NCBI RefSeq assembly: GCF_036346615.1
Contig: NZ_CP107836.1
Span: 4,650,001 to 4,714,000, forward strand
Length of the DNA: 64,000 nt
Origin: Streptomyces sp. NBC_00523
GTDB lineage: Bacteria; Actinomycetota; Actinomycetes; Streptomycetales; Streptomycetaceae
Reading direction: 5' to 3'
The position numbers were made by a program, and so were the translations under genes. The notes under the pieces are model-generated. The model ran no database searches. It worked only from the letters and a program-made list of their open reading frames with translations, and had not been told where the DNA came from. This document shows, piece by piece, positions 7,713 through 18,492 of this stretch. The number at the start of each line of letters is the position of its first letter. The stretch's first letter is position 1.

Positions 7713-8699
7713 ATGCCAGGCGCCATCTACGCCGAAGGGCTCGTCAAGACCTTCGGTGATGTACGAGCACTCGGCGGTGTCGACCTCGACGTGCCGGAAG
7801 GCACCGTGCTCGGACTCCTCGGCCCCAACGGGGCCGGCAAGACGACCGCCGTCCGGGTCCTGACGACGCTGCTCAGGCCGGACAGCGGCCGCGCCTTCGT
7901 GGCGGGGATCGACGTCCTGAAGAACCCCAACGAGGTGCGGCGCTCGATCGGGCTCTCCGGCCAGTTCGCCGCCGTGGACGAATATCTGACCGGCCGCGAG
8001 AACCTGCGCATGGTCGGCCAGCTCTACCAGATGAGCGGACGCGCGGCGAAGGTCCGGGCGGGCGAGCTGCTCGACCGCTTCAACCTGGCCGACGCGGCGG
8101 ACCGCCCCGCCAAGACGTACTCCGGAGGCATGCGGCGCCGCCTCGACCTGGCGGCGGCGCTCGTCGTGTCGCCGCCGGTCATGTTCATGGACGAGCCGAC
8201 GACCGGGCTCGACCCGCGCAACCGCCAGCAGCTCTGGGAGGTCATCGAGGAGCTGGTCGCCGGGGGGACGACCCTGCTGCTGACCACGCAGTATCTGGAG
8301 GAGGCGGACCACCTCGCCCACGACATCTGCGTGATCGACCACGGACGCGTCATCGCGCGCGGCACCTCCGACCAACTCAAGGCCCGCATCGGCGGCGAGC
8401 GCGTCGAGGTCGTCGTGCACGACCCCGAGCAGATCGAGCCCGCGCGCACCGTCCTCACCCGCCTCGGCGAGGGCGAGACCACCGTGCTGCCGAACATGCG
8501 CAAGCTGACCGTCCCGGTCGACGGCGGCGCCAAGCTCCTCGCCGAGGTCATCCGCGACCTCGACGCCCAGGGCGTGGAGATCGACGACATCGGGCTGCGC
8601 CGCCCCACCCTGGACGACGTGTTCATCTCCCTCACCGGCCACGCGGCCGAGCAGGAGAAGAACGAAGCCGGGAATTCCGGAACGGAGACGGAGAAATGA
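7713..8699 (+). CDS. ABC transporter ATP-binding protein, DrrA type
   Basis: 328 residues. Single nucleotide-binding domain with Walker A GPNGAGKTT, signature YSGGMRRRLDLA, Walker B VMFMDEPTTGLD and the switch His in LLTTQYLEEADHL. The C-terminal extension (PNMRKLTVPVDGG ... LRRPTLDDVFISLTG) is the DrrA/DUF4162 type found in drug exporters. It pairs with the permease encoded next (ATGA overlap). The ATG at 7713 is chosen because the family begins with AIYAEGLVKTFG; an upstream in-frame start would add 28 unconserved residues. Likely exports a hydrophobic drug, lipid or metabolite; substrate unknown. Confidence 0.92.
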   Translation: MPGAIYAEGLVKTFGDVRALGGVDLDVPEGTVLGLLGPNGAGKTTAVRVLTTLLRPDSGRAFVAGIDVLKNPNEVRRSIGLSGQFAAVDEYLTGRENLRMVGQLYQMSGRAAKVRAGELLDRFNLADAADRPAKTYSGGMRRRLDLAAALVVSPPVMFMDEPTTGLDPRNRQQLWEVIEELVAGGTTLLLTTQYLEEADHLAHDICVIDHGRVIARGTSDQLKARIGGERVEVVVHDPEQIEPARTVLTRLGEGETTVLPNMRKLTVPVDGGAKLLAEVIRDLDAQGVEIDDIGLRRPTLDDVFISLTGHAAEQEKNEAGNSGTETEK

Positions 8700-9559
8700 G
8701 CGCCCTCAGCGAAGCCCGTACCGCCGCCCCACGCCCGGGCGGCGGCATCGGCCAGTCGGTCCGCGACTCCCTGGTCATCGGCAAGCGGAACCTGATCCGG
8801 ATGACCCGGATCCCCGAGATGATCCTGTTCGGGATCATCCAGCCGGTCATGTTCGTGGTGCTCTTCACGTACGTGTTCGGCGGCTCCATCGCCATTCCGG
8901 GCGCGGGCGTCAGCGCCAATGCGTACAAGGAATTCCTGATGGCGGGCATCTTCGCGCAGACCGTCACCTTCGCCACGGCGGGCGCCGGCGCGGGCATCGC
9001 GGAGGACATGCACAAAGGCCTCATCGACCGGTTCAGGTCGCTGCCGATGGCCCGGGGCGCGGTGCTGACCGGGCGGACGCTGGCCGACCTGGTGCAGACC
9101 GCCGTCACGCTCGTCGTCCTCGGGGGCGTCGCGCTGCTCGTCGGCTGGCGCACCCACGAGAACATCGGCAAGGTCCTCGGCGGCTTCGGCCTGCTGCTCC
9201 TGCTCGGCTACGCGTTCACCTGGATCGGCGCGCTGATCGGCCTCACCGTCCGCACCCCGGAGGCGGCCACCTCGGGCGGCCTGATCTGGCTGTTCCCGCT
9301 GACGTTCATCTCGAACGCCTTCGTACCGGTCAACGGCATGCCGACCTTCTTGCAGTACGTCGCCGAGTGGAACCCGTTCAGCGCGACGGTGGCGGCGGCC
9401 CGCGAACTGTTCGGCAACACCATCGCGGGCGTCCCGAAGTCGGTGACCGGCGCCTGGCCGATGGAGCACCCCGTCTGGGCCTCGCTGATCTGGTCGGTGC
9501 TGATCATCGTGGTCTTCCGGACCCTGGCCGTACGCAAGTACCGCTCGGTCGCCGTCTGA
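8696..9559 (+). CDS. ABC transporter permease, DrrB type
   Basis: 287 residues, ABC-2 family. Six membrane segments can be seen (for example EMILFGIIQPVMFVVLFTYVFG, LVQTAVTLVVLGGVALLVG, VLGGFGLLLLLGYAFTWIGA, ASLIWSVLIIVVFRTLAV). The motif FISNAFVPVNGMPTFLQYVA is characteristic of the drug-exporting DrrB branch. It starts inside the stop of the ATPase gene (ATGA), and a strong hairpin closes the two-gene operon. It forms a homodimeric channel with the ATPase. Confidence 0.92.
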   Translation: MSALSEARTAAPRPGGGIGQSVRDSLVIGKRNLIRMTRIPEMILFGIIQPVMFVVLFTYVFGGSIAIPGAGVSANAYKEFLMAGIFAQTVTFATAGAGAGIAEDMHKGLIDRFRSLPMARGAVLTGRTLADLVQTAVTLVVLGGVALLVGWRTHENIGKVLGGFGLLLLLGYAFTWIGALIGLTVRTPEAATSGGLIWLFPLTFISNAFVPVNGMPTFLQYVAEWNPFSATVAAARELFGNTIAGVPKSVTGAWPMEHPVWASLIWSVLIIVVFRTLAVRKYRSVAV

Positions 9560-9587
9560 GAGTCGCCGTCCGGGCCCCGGACACGGA

Positions 9588-9620
9588 AGAGCCCCGGCCG
9601 CGTGGTGCGGCCGGGGCTCT
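9588..9620. terminator. Bidirectional terminator between exporter operon and greA
   Basis: A 14-bp perfect stem (agagccccggccgc) with a five-base loop lies between the convergent permease and greA stops, 12 bases from the greA stop. Confidence 0.85.
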
Positions 9621-9632
9621 CCCACGTGCGGA

Positions 9633-10130
9633 TCAGCCGGTGTACGGCTTCGCCGACAGGATCTTCACCGTGGCGGTCTTGCCGTTCGGCAGCTCGTAGT
9701 CGGCGTTGTCGCCGGTCTTCTTGCCGTTCACGCCCACGCCGAGCGGCGACTGCGGGGAGTACGTCTCGATGTCCGCGCTCGCGTACTCACGGGAGGCCAG
9801 AAGGAAGGTCATGGTGTCGTCCTCGTCGCCGTCGAAGGCGATCGTCACGACCATGCCGGGCTCGACCACGCCGTCGTCGGCCGGTGCCTCGCCGACCTTC
9901 GCGTGTTCGAGGAGCTGGGTCAGCTGGCGCACCCGGAGCTCCATCTTGCCCTGCTCCTCCTTGGCCGCGTGGTACCCGCCGTTCTCGCGCAGGTCCCCCT
10001 CCTCACGGGCCGCCGCGATCTTGACGGCGATCTCCGTGCGCGCGGGACCAGACAGGTACTCCAGCTCGGCCTTGAGCTGGTTGTACGCCTCCTGCGTGAG
10101 CCAGGTGACGTTTTCGCTGGTCTGGGTCAC
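9633..10130 (-). CDS. greA: Transcription elongation factor GreA
   Basis: 165 residues. GreA enters the secondary channel of RNA polymerase and stimulates cleavage of backtracked RNA. The N-terminal coiled coil (TQEAYNQLKAELEYLSGPAR ... IAAAREEGDLRENGGYHAAK) carries the conserved Asp/Glu tip (EEGDLREN), and the C-terminal FKBP-like domain ends with YSPQSPLGVGVNGKKTGD. GTG at 10130 is chosen for the GAGGAG ribosome site eight bases upstream; the longer ATG start at 10184 would add 18 unconserved residues. A candidate -10 (TAGGCT) lies at 10212-10217 on this strand. Confidence 0.95.
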   Translation of the reverse strand: MTQTSENVTWLTQEAYNQLKAELEYLSGPARTEIAVKIAAAREEGDLRENGGYHAAKEEQGKMELRVRQLTQLLEHAKVGEAPADDGVVEPGMVVTIAFDGDEDDTMTFLLASREYASADIETYSPQSPLGVGVNGKKTGDNADYELPNGKTATVKILSAKPYTG

Positions 10131-10313
10131 AGGGTGCTCCTCGTCGGTACTGGGAATACAAAGCAACGCCCTACCCGCAAGCATGCGCTGCTACGGGTGG
10201 GCGAAACCACGAGCCTAACAATTCACCGGGAAAAGGGGGAGAAGGTAAAAGTCCCGACCGCGGAAACCGCAGGTCAGGGCCGGTCAAATGGGGTTACGAC
10301 GGGCGTGCTGCGG

Positions 10314-10730
10314 TCAACGCGACGCCCCGCCGTCCTCCGTGCAGCCCAGCAGCTCGACGGCGGTCGCCCGGGACGTGGTCCGCAGGGTCAGGATCCGGTC
10401 GATCCGGTCGCTGTCGTCGTCGAAGCGGAAGTCCTTGCGGGCGACCTCCGTGCCGTTCTCGCTGAGCGAGCGGAGGGTGCAGTAGCCCCGGTCGTCCCGG
10501 CCCTTGCGGACCTCCAGGTGCACCTCGACGCGTTCGTCCGAGGTGACCTTGAACTTGATCATCTCGGCGCTGAGGCCCTTGCCGCCCACGTAGTCGTAGC
10601 CGATCCAGCCGACCACGCCCAGCAGGGCGGCGCCGAGCACCGCGCCGATGATCTTGAGCTTGCGGTCCGCGCGCTGGTCGGCGGAGCGGCCGTAGCGGTT
10701 CTCGGGAAGCGCCTCGCGCACCGCCGTCAT
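10314..10730 (-). CDS. DUF4307 membrane protein
   Basis: 138 residues. The N-terminus LPENRYGRSADQRADRKLK precedes a single membrane helix (IIGAVLGAALLGVVGWIGY, about residues 27-45) and an extracytoplasmic beta-rich domain (MIKFKVTSDERVEVHLEVRK) with two cysteines (RGYCTLRSL and ELLGCTEDG) that could form a disulfide. This is the actinobacterial DUF4307 family, of unknown role. ATG at 10730 has GGGAGG eight bases upstream. It is divergent from mca, a conserved arrangement in actinomycetes. Confidence 0.9.
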   Translation of the reverse strand: MTAVREALPENRYGRSADQRADRKLKIIGAVLGAALLGVVGWIGYDYVGGKGLSAEMIKFKVTSDERVEVHLEVRKGRDDRGYCTLRSLSENGTEVARKDFRFDDDSDRIDRILTLRTTSRATAVELLGCTEDGGASR

Positions 10731-10882
10731 GATCGTTCCTCCCGTGCCGGGGATCGAGGAATTTTCCACCCCCCGGTTCAGTCACTATAGAAGCCGCCCA
10801 CCCGTCACCCGACCGCCGTCCCGAGACCGGCGTCCCTGCGGGACGGCACCTTTGATGGCGACCAATGACTGAGGATCGAGTC

Positions 10883-11764
10883 TTGACTGAGCAGCTTCGA
10901 CTGATGGCCGTACACGCTCACCCCGACGACGAGTCGAGCAAGGGCGCGGCCACCATGGCCAAGTATGTGTCCGAGGGGGTGGACGTGCTGGTCGTGACCT
11001 GCACGGGAGGCGAGCGCGGCTCCATCCTCAACCCGAAACTCCAGGGCGACGCGTACATCGAGGAGAACATCCACGAGGTGCGCCGCAAGGAGATGGACGA
11101 GGCCCGGGAGATCCTGGGCGTGAAGCAGGAGTGGCTCGGCTTCGTGGACTCGGGCCTGCCCGAGGGCGACCCGCTGCCCCCGCTCCCCGAGGGCTGCTTC
11201 GCCCTGGAGGACGAGACCGTCGCCGCCGGCCGCCTCGTCGCGAAGATCCGCGCGTTCCGGCCGCAGGTCATCACCACGTACGACGAGAACGGGGGCTACC
11301 CGCACCCCGACCACATCATGACCCACACCATCTCGATGATCGCCTTCGAGGGCGCGGCGGACACCGAGAAGTTCCCCGAGGCGGACTTCGGCCCCGCCTG
11401 GGCGCCGCAGAAGCTCTACTACAACCAGGGCTTCAACCGGCCGCGCACCGTCGCCCTGCACGAGGCGCTGCTCGCGCGCGGCATGGAGTCGCCCTACGGG
11501 GAGTGGCTGGAGCGGTGGAAGGAGTTCGGGCGCCCCGAGCGCACCCTGACCACGCACGTTCCTTGCGCGGACTTCTACGAGATCCGTGACAAGGCGCTGA
11601 TCGCGCACGCCACGCAGATCGATCCCGACGGCGGCTGGTTCCGCGTCCCGATGGACATCCAGCGGGAGGTCTGGCCGACCGAGGAGTACGAGCTGGCGAA
11701 GTCTCTGGTCGATACCTCCCTCCCCGAGAGCGACCTCTTCGCGGGCATCCGCGACAATGCCTGA
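10883..11764 (+). CDS. mca: Mycothiol S-conjugate amidase
   Basis: 293 residues. Mca cleaves the amide bond of mycothiol S-conjugates, releasing a mercapturic acid for export and GlcN-Ins for recycling, a detoxification step confined to actinobacteria. It is a LmbE-like zinc enzyme: AHPDDE (H13, D16) and HPDH (H144) are the metal ligands. The TTG start is preferred over the ATG at 10865: the protein then begins MTEQLRLMAVHAHPDDE, as in relatives, and GAGG lies at the right distance upstream, while the ATG has no ribosome site. The end overlaps the next small gene by eight bases. Confidence 0.93.
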   Translation: MTEQLRLMAVHAHPDDESSKGAATMAKYVSEGVDVLVVTCTGGERGSILNPKLQGDAYIEENIHEVRRKEMDEAREILGVKQEWLGFVDSGLPEGDPLPPLPEGCFALEDETVAAGRLVAKIRAFRPQVITTYDENGGYPHPDHIMTHTISMIAFEGAADTEKFPEADFGPAWAPQKLYYNQGFNRPRTVALHEALLARGMESPYGEWLERWKEFGRPERTLTTHVPCADFYEIRDKALIAHATQIDPDGGWFRVPMDIQREVWPTEEYELAKSLVDTSLPESDLFAGIRDNA

Positions 11765-11993
11765 TATGTACGCGACTCAGGCACTGACGAACCTCGTCCC
11801 GCTCGCCGAGGAACTCGACAAGAACAAGGTGACCCCCGGGGTCCTCGGCTTCATCGTCTTCGCGGCGCTCGCCGTGGGCGTGTGGGCGCTCATGAAGTCG
11901 ATGAACCGGCACATGGGGCGGGTGAACTTCGAGGAGCGGCCGGACCCGGCGGCCGAGGAGTCGGCCGAGCCGGTGTCCGCGAAGCGGAAGTAG
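11757..11993 (+). CDS. Small membrane protein coupled to mca
   Basis: 78 residues with one membrane segment (TPGVLGFIVFAALAVGVWALM, about residues 26-46), then a basic, charged cytoplasmic tail (NRHMGRVNFEERPDPAAEE ... SAKRK). No known function. It overlaps the end of mca by eight bases (a second ATG at 11766 is possible), so it is translated with Mca. The coupling suggests it could tether or assist the amidase at the membrane, where conjugates are exported; this is inference. Confidence 0.8.
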   Translation: MPDMYATQALTNLVPLAEELDKNKVTPGVLGFIVFAALAVGVWALMKSMNRHMGRVNFEERPDPAAEESAEPVSAKRK

Positions 11994-11995
11994 GA

Positions 11996-12022
11996 CGGCG
12001 GGGCGCCCGGCTGCGCCCCGCC
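11996..12022. terminator. Hairpin between mca operon and STAND ATPase gene
   Basis: A 10-bp stem (ggcggggcgc) with a six-base loop directly follows the small membrane gene and precedes the stop of the convergent ATPase gene. Confidence 0.7.
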
Positions 12023-12042
12023 CGCCGTTGACGGCGCGGAGG

Positions 12043-15000
12043 TCAGACCCTTACGCCCATGATCTCCCGGGTCCGTCGGGACGGCGTCAGGTGCAGTGAC
12101 CACGCCTGCCAGCCCGTTTCCAGGTCCGCGCCCCGGTCCAGGACCACCCGGTAGGTGTCCGCGCAGTCGTCCACCTTGGGGTCCCTGGCCGGGTGGCCGG
12201 ACGCGCGGAGCTCGGCCAGCTCCTGCTGGGCGACGACCGTGCCCACCTCGGCGCCGCCCGGCGAGGCGTACGGCAGCAGCGTGCACCGCAGGAAGCGCGC
12301 CCAGTCCGCGCCGCGCGCGTCCCCGTACGACTCGAACAGGGCGACCGCCTCGTCGCACAGCCCGAGGGCCTGGGGCGTCCGCTGGTTGCCCGCGTCGATC
12401 AGCGCGAGGTCCAGGCAGGTCCACGCCTCGCCGTGGGCGACCCCGATGCGCCGGAAGTCCGCCCGCGCGTCGGCGAGCAGCTGGCGGGCGAACCCGGAAT
12501 TGCGCAGGTTGCCCGTCTGCGCGGCCCGCTGGTCCCGGGTGACGCGGCCCGAGTGGTGCCGGGCGCAGGCCAGGCCGTAGACATCGCGCATCCGCGAGAA
12601 CATCGTGCGGGCCCGCTCCAGATGCCGCACGGCCTCCACCGTTTCGCCCGTCTCCTCCAGCGCCTGGCCCAGGTAGTACAGCGTCCACGCCTCGCCGCGC
12701 GCGTCCTCGTTGTCGCGGTGCAGGGCCAGGGCAGCGGCCAGCTGCTCGACCGCCGCGCCCGGCTCTCCGTCCAGCAGCCGGGCCCGCGCCAGCTGGGTCG
12801 TCGCCCACGCCACACCGCGCTCGTCCCGGGTCCGCCCGTACAGGTCGAGGGCGGCGCGCAGGGCGGTCTCGGCCTCCTCCACCTCGCCCAGGCGCAGCCG
12901 GACCTGGCCCGACTGGAACCGGGTCCACGCCTCGCCGTGCAGGGACTCGCCCTCGCGGTGCAGGGTGAGCGCGGTGTCCAGCAGGGTCACCGCCTCGGCC
13001 AGATTGCCCCGGTCGCGTTCGACGGCGGCCAGCGCGTGCAGCGACCAGGCCCGGTCCTCGTCCTGCCCGGCGGCGAGCTGGAGCTCCGTCGCCTCGCGGA
13101 GCCGGGCCGCCGCCTCGGTCAGGTTGCCCTGGTGGTGCAGCGTGATGCCGAGGGAGCACAGCGCCAGCGCCGTACCGGCGTCGTTCTGCGCCTCCCGGTA
13201 CAGGCCGACGACGGAGGACAGCGTGGTGCGGGCCTTGTCCAGCTCGCCGAGCTGCCGGGCCGCGATGCCCGTACGCCACCGCACCGAGCGTTCCAGGAGA
13301 CCCTGGTCGACCGCCTGGGACAGCTCGCTGATCTCACCCAGCCGGTAGAGGTCGCCGCGCAGCAGGCAGTAGTCGCAGAGCGCGCCGAGCAGGGCGAGGA
13401 CCGCCGCCTGGTCGACGCCCTCCGCGTGGCGCAGGGCGGAGGTGATGAAGCTCGACTCGTCGTCCAGCCAGCGCAGGGCCGCGTCCAGCGAGCTGAAGCC
13501 GTGCGAGCCGAACTGACCGGCCCGGGTCGACATCTTGCCGTCCACCATCCGGATCACCGCACCGGCCAGCTCCGCGTAGTTCGCGATCAGCCGCTCCTGC
13601 GCGGCGGCGCGCTCCGCAGGCTCCTCCTCGTCCAGCAGCCGGGCCAGGGCGAAGCCGCGTACCAGATCGTGCAGCCGGTAGCGGGAGCCGCGTACGTGGT
13701 CGAGCAGCCCGGCCCCGGACAGGGCCGTCAGCAGCCGCCCGGCCTCCTGCTCGTCGGCGGAGAGCAGCGCCGCGGCCGCCGCCGCGCCCAGGCTCGCCCG
13801 GCCCGCCAGCGCGAGCCGCCGCAGCAACCGCCTGGCCTGCTCGGACTGGTCGGTGTAGCGCAGCCACAGGGCGCGCTCCACGGGCGGCACCGGGCCGTAC
13901 GCGGCCAGGTCCGCGGCCAGCACGTCCGCCGTGCGCGCCCCGAGCGCGGAACCGGCGACGCGCAGGGCCAGCGGCAGCCCCCCGCACAGCTCGGTGATCG
14001 CCTCGCTCGACGGATGGTCGTACGGACCCGGCTCGGCCTCCTGCGAGACCCCGCGCAGCAGCTCCTCCGCGCCGCCCGGATCGAGGGCTCCGACCTCCAG
14101 CCGGTGCACCCACGCGGGCAGTGAATCCGGCAGGTCCAGCGGCTCGCGGGCGGTGACCAGGACCAGGCTGTCGGAGCGCTCCGGGATCAGCGTCGCGACC
14201 TGCTCCGCGTCCCGGGCGTCGTCCAGGACGATCGTCACGGCCGTGCCCGTCAGATGCTGGTGGTACAGCTCGCCGAGCCGCCGCACCTGCTGCTCGGCGG
14301 AGGCGCTGTCCCGGAACAGCAGCTGCTCGCGGGGCGCGCCCAGCCGGTTCAGCAGATGCAGCAGCGCGTCCCGGGTCGGCAGCGGTGCCTCGCCCTCCGC
14401 GTCACCGCGCAGGTCCACCACGCACGCGCCCTTGAACTGGTCCCTCAGCTCGTGCGCCGCCCGCACGGCGAGCGTGGTGCGCCCGGCGCCCGGGGGACCG
14501 TGCAGCACGACGACGGTCGGCTTCGTCTCGGTCGACGCGCGGGCCGCGTGCACCCACTGGCCGATACGGGCCAGCTCGCCCCGCCGCCCCGCGAACAGCC
14601 CGTCGGCCGCCGGGAGATGGCCGAACGACTGCTCAAGCAGCGACCGCATCCGCGCGGCCGCGCTCCGGTCCCCGCCGCGCAGCGGGGTGCGCGTCTTGGC
14701 GGCGGCCTTCTTCGCCGGGGCGCGGGTGGTGGCGGCGAGCATCCGCTGCTGGTCGAGGAACGGGCGTATGCCCCGTACGTCCAGGGCGGCCAGCCATTGC
14801 AGCCGCAGCTGCTCCGGGCTCGCGCCCGCCGGGGCGGCCGGCCGGTGCGTGGAGGTGGCCTTGGCGACCGTCGCGGTGGCCCCCGCCACGGCGACGACCG
14901 CGCCCGCGCCGAGCGCGAGACCGGACGCCGTGCCGAGCGCCACGTCGGCGCCGAAGGCCGCGGCGGCGGCGACCCCGGTGACCAGCAACGGCGTCGCCAT

Positions 15001-15222
15001 GCTCTCCTTGCTGAAGCGCTGTCCGCCCGCCGAGGCGTCGAGCGCCTGCACATACGCCGCGTACTCCTCCGCCGCGCCCTCCGCGATGGTGTCGAGGGCG
15101 GCCCGCGCCCGGGTCAGCAGGACGGACGGGTCCGTCCGTCCGCCGCTGCGCCGTGCCTCTTCCTCCACCGCCCGTACCAACAGCCGTTCCGCGTCGGCCC
15201 GGTGGCCGTCCCGCATCAGCAT
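12043..15222 (-). CDS. STAND/NB-ARC ATPase with tetratricopeptide repeats
   Basis: 1059 residues. Order: a short helical N-terminus (1-70); a Gly/Ala-rich hydrophobic stretch (about 77-122) that could form a membrane hairpin; an Ala/Lys-rich linker; an NB-ARC ATPase (about 205-560) with P-loop GPPGAGRTT at 242-250, Walker B-like TIVLDDARD, sensor VLVTAREPL and the GLPLAL motif (LCGGLPLALRVAG); a winged-helix region (YRLHDLVRGFALARLL); then at least seven TPRs. The P-loop Lys is replaced by Arg, which is unusual and may lower ATP hydrolysis. ATG at 15222 has GAGGGGG seven bases upstream. Such proteins act as ligand-triggered switches in regulation or immunity; the trigger here is unknown. Confidence 0.88.
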   Translation of the reverse strand: MLMRDGHRADAERLLVRAVEEEARRSGGRTDPSVLLTRARAALDTIAEGAAEEYAAYVQALDASAGGQRFSKESMATPLLVTGVAAAAAFGADVALGTASGLALGAGAVVAVAGATATVAKATSTHRPAAPAGASPEQLRLQWLAALDVRGIRPFLDQQRMLAATTRAPAKKAAAKTRTPLRGGDRSAAARMRSLLEQSFGHLPAADGLFAGRRGELARIGQWVHAARASTETKPTVVVLHGPPGAGRTTLAVRAAHELRDQFKGACVVDLRGDAEGEAPLPTRDALLHLLNRLGAPREQLLFRDSASAEQQVRRLGELYHQHLTGTAVTIVLDDARDAEQVATLIPERSDSLVLVTAREPLDLPDSLPAWVHRLEVGALDPGGAEELLRGVSQEAEPGPYDHPSSEAITELCGGLPLALRVAGSALGARTADVLAADLAAYGPVPPVERALWLRYTDQSEQARRLLRRLALAGRASLGAAAAAALLSADEQEAGRLLTALSGAGLLDHVRGSRYRLHDLVRGFALARLLDEEEPAERAAAQERLIANYAELAGAVIRMVDGKMSTRAGQFGSHGFSSLDAALRWLDDESSFITSALRHAEGVDQAAVLALLGALCDYCLLRGDLYRLGEISELSQAVDQGLLERSVRWRTGIAARQLGELDKARTTLSSVVGLYREAQNDAGTALALCSLGITLHHQGNLTEAAARLREATELQLAAGQDEDRAWSLHALAAVERDRGNLAEAVTLLDTALTLHREGESLHGEAWTRFQSGQVRLRLGEVEEAETALRAALDLYGRTRDERGVAWATTQLARARLLDGEPGAAVEQLAAALALHRDNEDARGEAWTLYYLGQALEETGETVEAVRHLERARTMFSRMRDVYGLACARHHSGRVTRDQRAAQTGNLRNSGFARQLLADARADFRRIGVAHGEAWTCLDLALIDAGNQRTPQALGLCDEAVALFESYGDARGADWARFLRCTLLPYASPGGAEVGTVVAQQELAELRASGHPARDPKVDDCADTYRVVLDRGADLETGWQAWSLHLTPSRRTREIMGVRV

Positions 15223-15729
15223 CTGTGTCCCCCTCAGGCTCCGCTGGTCGCGAGGTCCAGTGTCCTGCGTACGACGCGTCTGCGCGAGGGAGGGAAGCGG
15301 CCCACCGGCCGGGAACGCCTTGAGGGCGATGGGGCGTTGGGTGAGCGCAACAGGTCCGTGCGGCTGCTCGCCCGCTTGTGGGAGCCGCGCGCCATCGTCC
15401 TGGTCCACCTCCGCGACGGCCACGGCACCGGCGGAATGCTGGACCGGGCCAACAAGATCCTCAGCGGCCCGGACAAGCCGCTGGTGGCCGAACTCCGAGC
15501 GAGGGCCACCAGGATCACGGCGGCGATGAAGTCCAGCGTGACGTCTCCCTGCCGTGCCACTACGCGCTCTCCAATGCCGCCCGTGAGACGAGCACGTCCG
15601 CGAAACCGTGGCAGAACTCGGTGAGCTTGTCGCTCGGAAGGGTACCGGCGGCATGGAGAACGCAGTGCCCGAGGCGCCTTGATGAGCACGAGCCGGCCCG
15701 CGTCGACGGTGAGGGCGGTTCCTCGTTGC
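15223..15729. other. Gene-free stretch with coding debris
   Basis: No intact gene is present. On the plus strand about 15355-15540 has almost pure G/C third positions in one frame (RLLARLWEPRAIVLVHLRDG ... DKPLVAELRARATRI) but no plausible start, and the frame loses its bias after 15540. On the minus strand about 15562-15660 reads LHAAGTLPSDKLTEFCHGFA and ends in TAG, with an upstream piece (TALTVDAGRLVLIKAPRALR) in a different frame. Neither fragment was recognised. The region looks like remnants of two decayed genes. Confidence 0.5.
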
Positions 15730-16295
15730 TTACAGGGCCCCAAGGTCGACTGTGACAGGGAATGGCGCGGTGGCCTTCACGGTGCCGGTGAACACCTCGC
15801 CGTCCCTGTAAGCGTTGGCGGCGGGGTCGAGAACGTACGTGTAGATGATCGGGACACCCGCGGCGGCCTGTTCGATGCGCCAGTGGAACGGGATGCCCGC
15901 CTTGGCGTACTGGTCGACCTTCACGACCCTGTCCGTGGTTTCCGAACCGGGCGCCACCACCTCAACGACCAGGAGGACATCTTCGGGGCGAGTCGGGGTG
16001 AGGTCGATGGTGTCAGCCCGGTACACCGTGACGTCCGGGCGGCGGTTGGTGAGAGGACGTCCTGCAGGCGGACGTCGAAGTCCGTGTCGGCGTTCCAGTC
16101 CGCGCCCGCGGCCGCGTCCAGGGCGTTGGCCAGGATGCGGGCCAAGCGGTTGTGCCGCTTGGAGGCGCTCGGGCTCACGACGACCATCCCGTCCACGATC
16201 TCGATGCCGGCGCACTGCCCCTCGGACCAGGAGTCGTACTGCTCCGGGCTGATCTGCGTGTGCGTCCACTCGGGCGCCACCATCTCGGCAGTCAC
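15730..16295 (-). pseudogene. Uma2-family (DUF820) putative nuclease, frameshifted
   Basis: The N-terminal part (MTAEMVAPEWTHTQISPEQY ... SPSASKRHNRLARILANAL) and the C-terminal part (NRRPDVTVYRADTIDLTP ... VLLVVEVVAPGSETTDRVVK) belong to one Uma2 protein of about 188 residues with the PD-(D/E)xK-like core RPDV ... EVV(A/S)P(S/G)S ... K. They lie in two frames joined near 16051-16057: one missing base there breaks the gene. Either the gene is inactivated or the sequence has a one-base error. Uma2 paralogues are numerous in actinomycetes and their role is unclear. Confidence 0.75.
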
Positions 16296-16414
16296 GGTGT
16301 ACGTCCTCCGAGGAGCCGGAACAGTTCCGCCTCAGCACACTGCCCTGTGGTCGAGGAAGGCCGCTTCCGCGAGGTCCCCATGCCGGTGTGGGGCACTGTG
16401 AGAGGCTGGCCCGC

Positions 16415-18439
<2,025 letters not shown>

Positions 18440-18445
18440 GTCCCG

Positions 18446-18474
18446 CGCGGGGGCGCCTCCGGGGCGCCCCCGCG
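18446..18474. terminator. Bidirectional terminator
   Basis: A 12-bp perfect stem (cgcgggggcgcc) with a five-base loop lies between the convergent DUF255 and hemolysin III genes. Confidence 0.8.
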
Positions 18475-18492
18475 TCAACCTCCGCGAAGACG

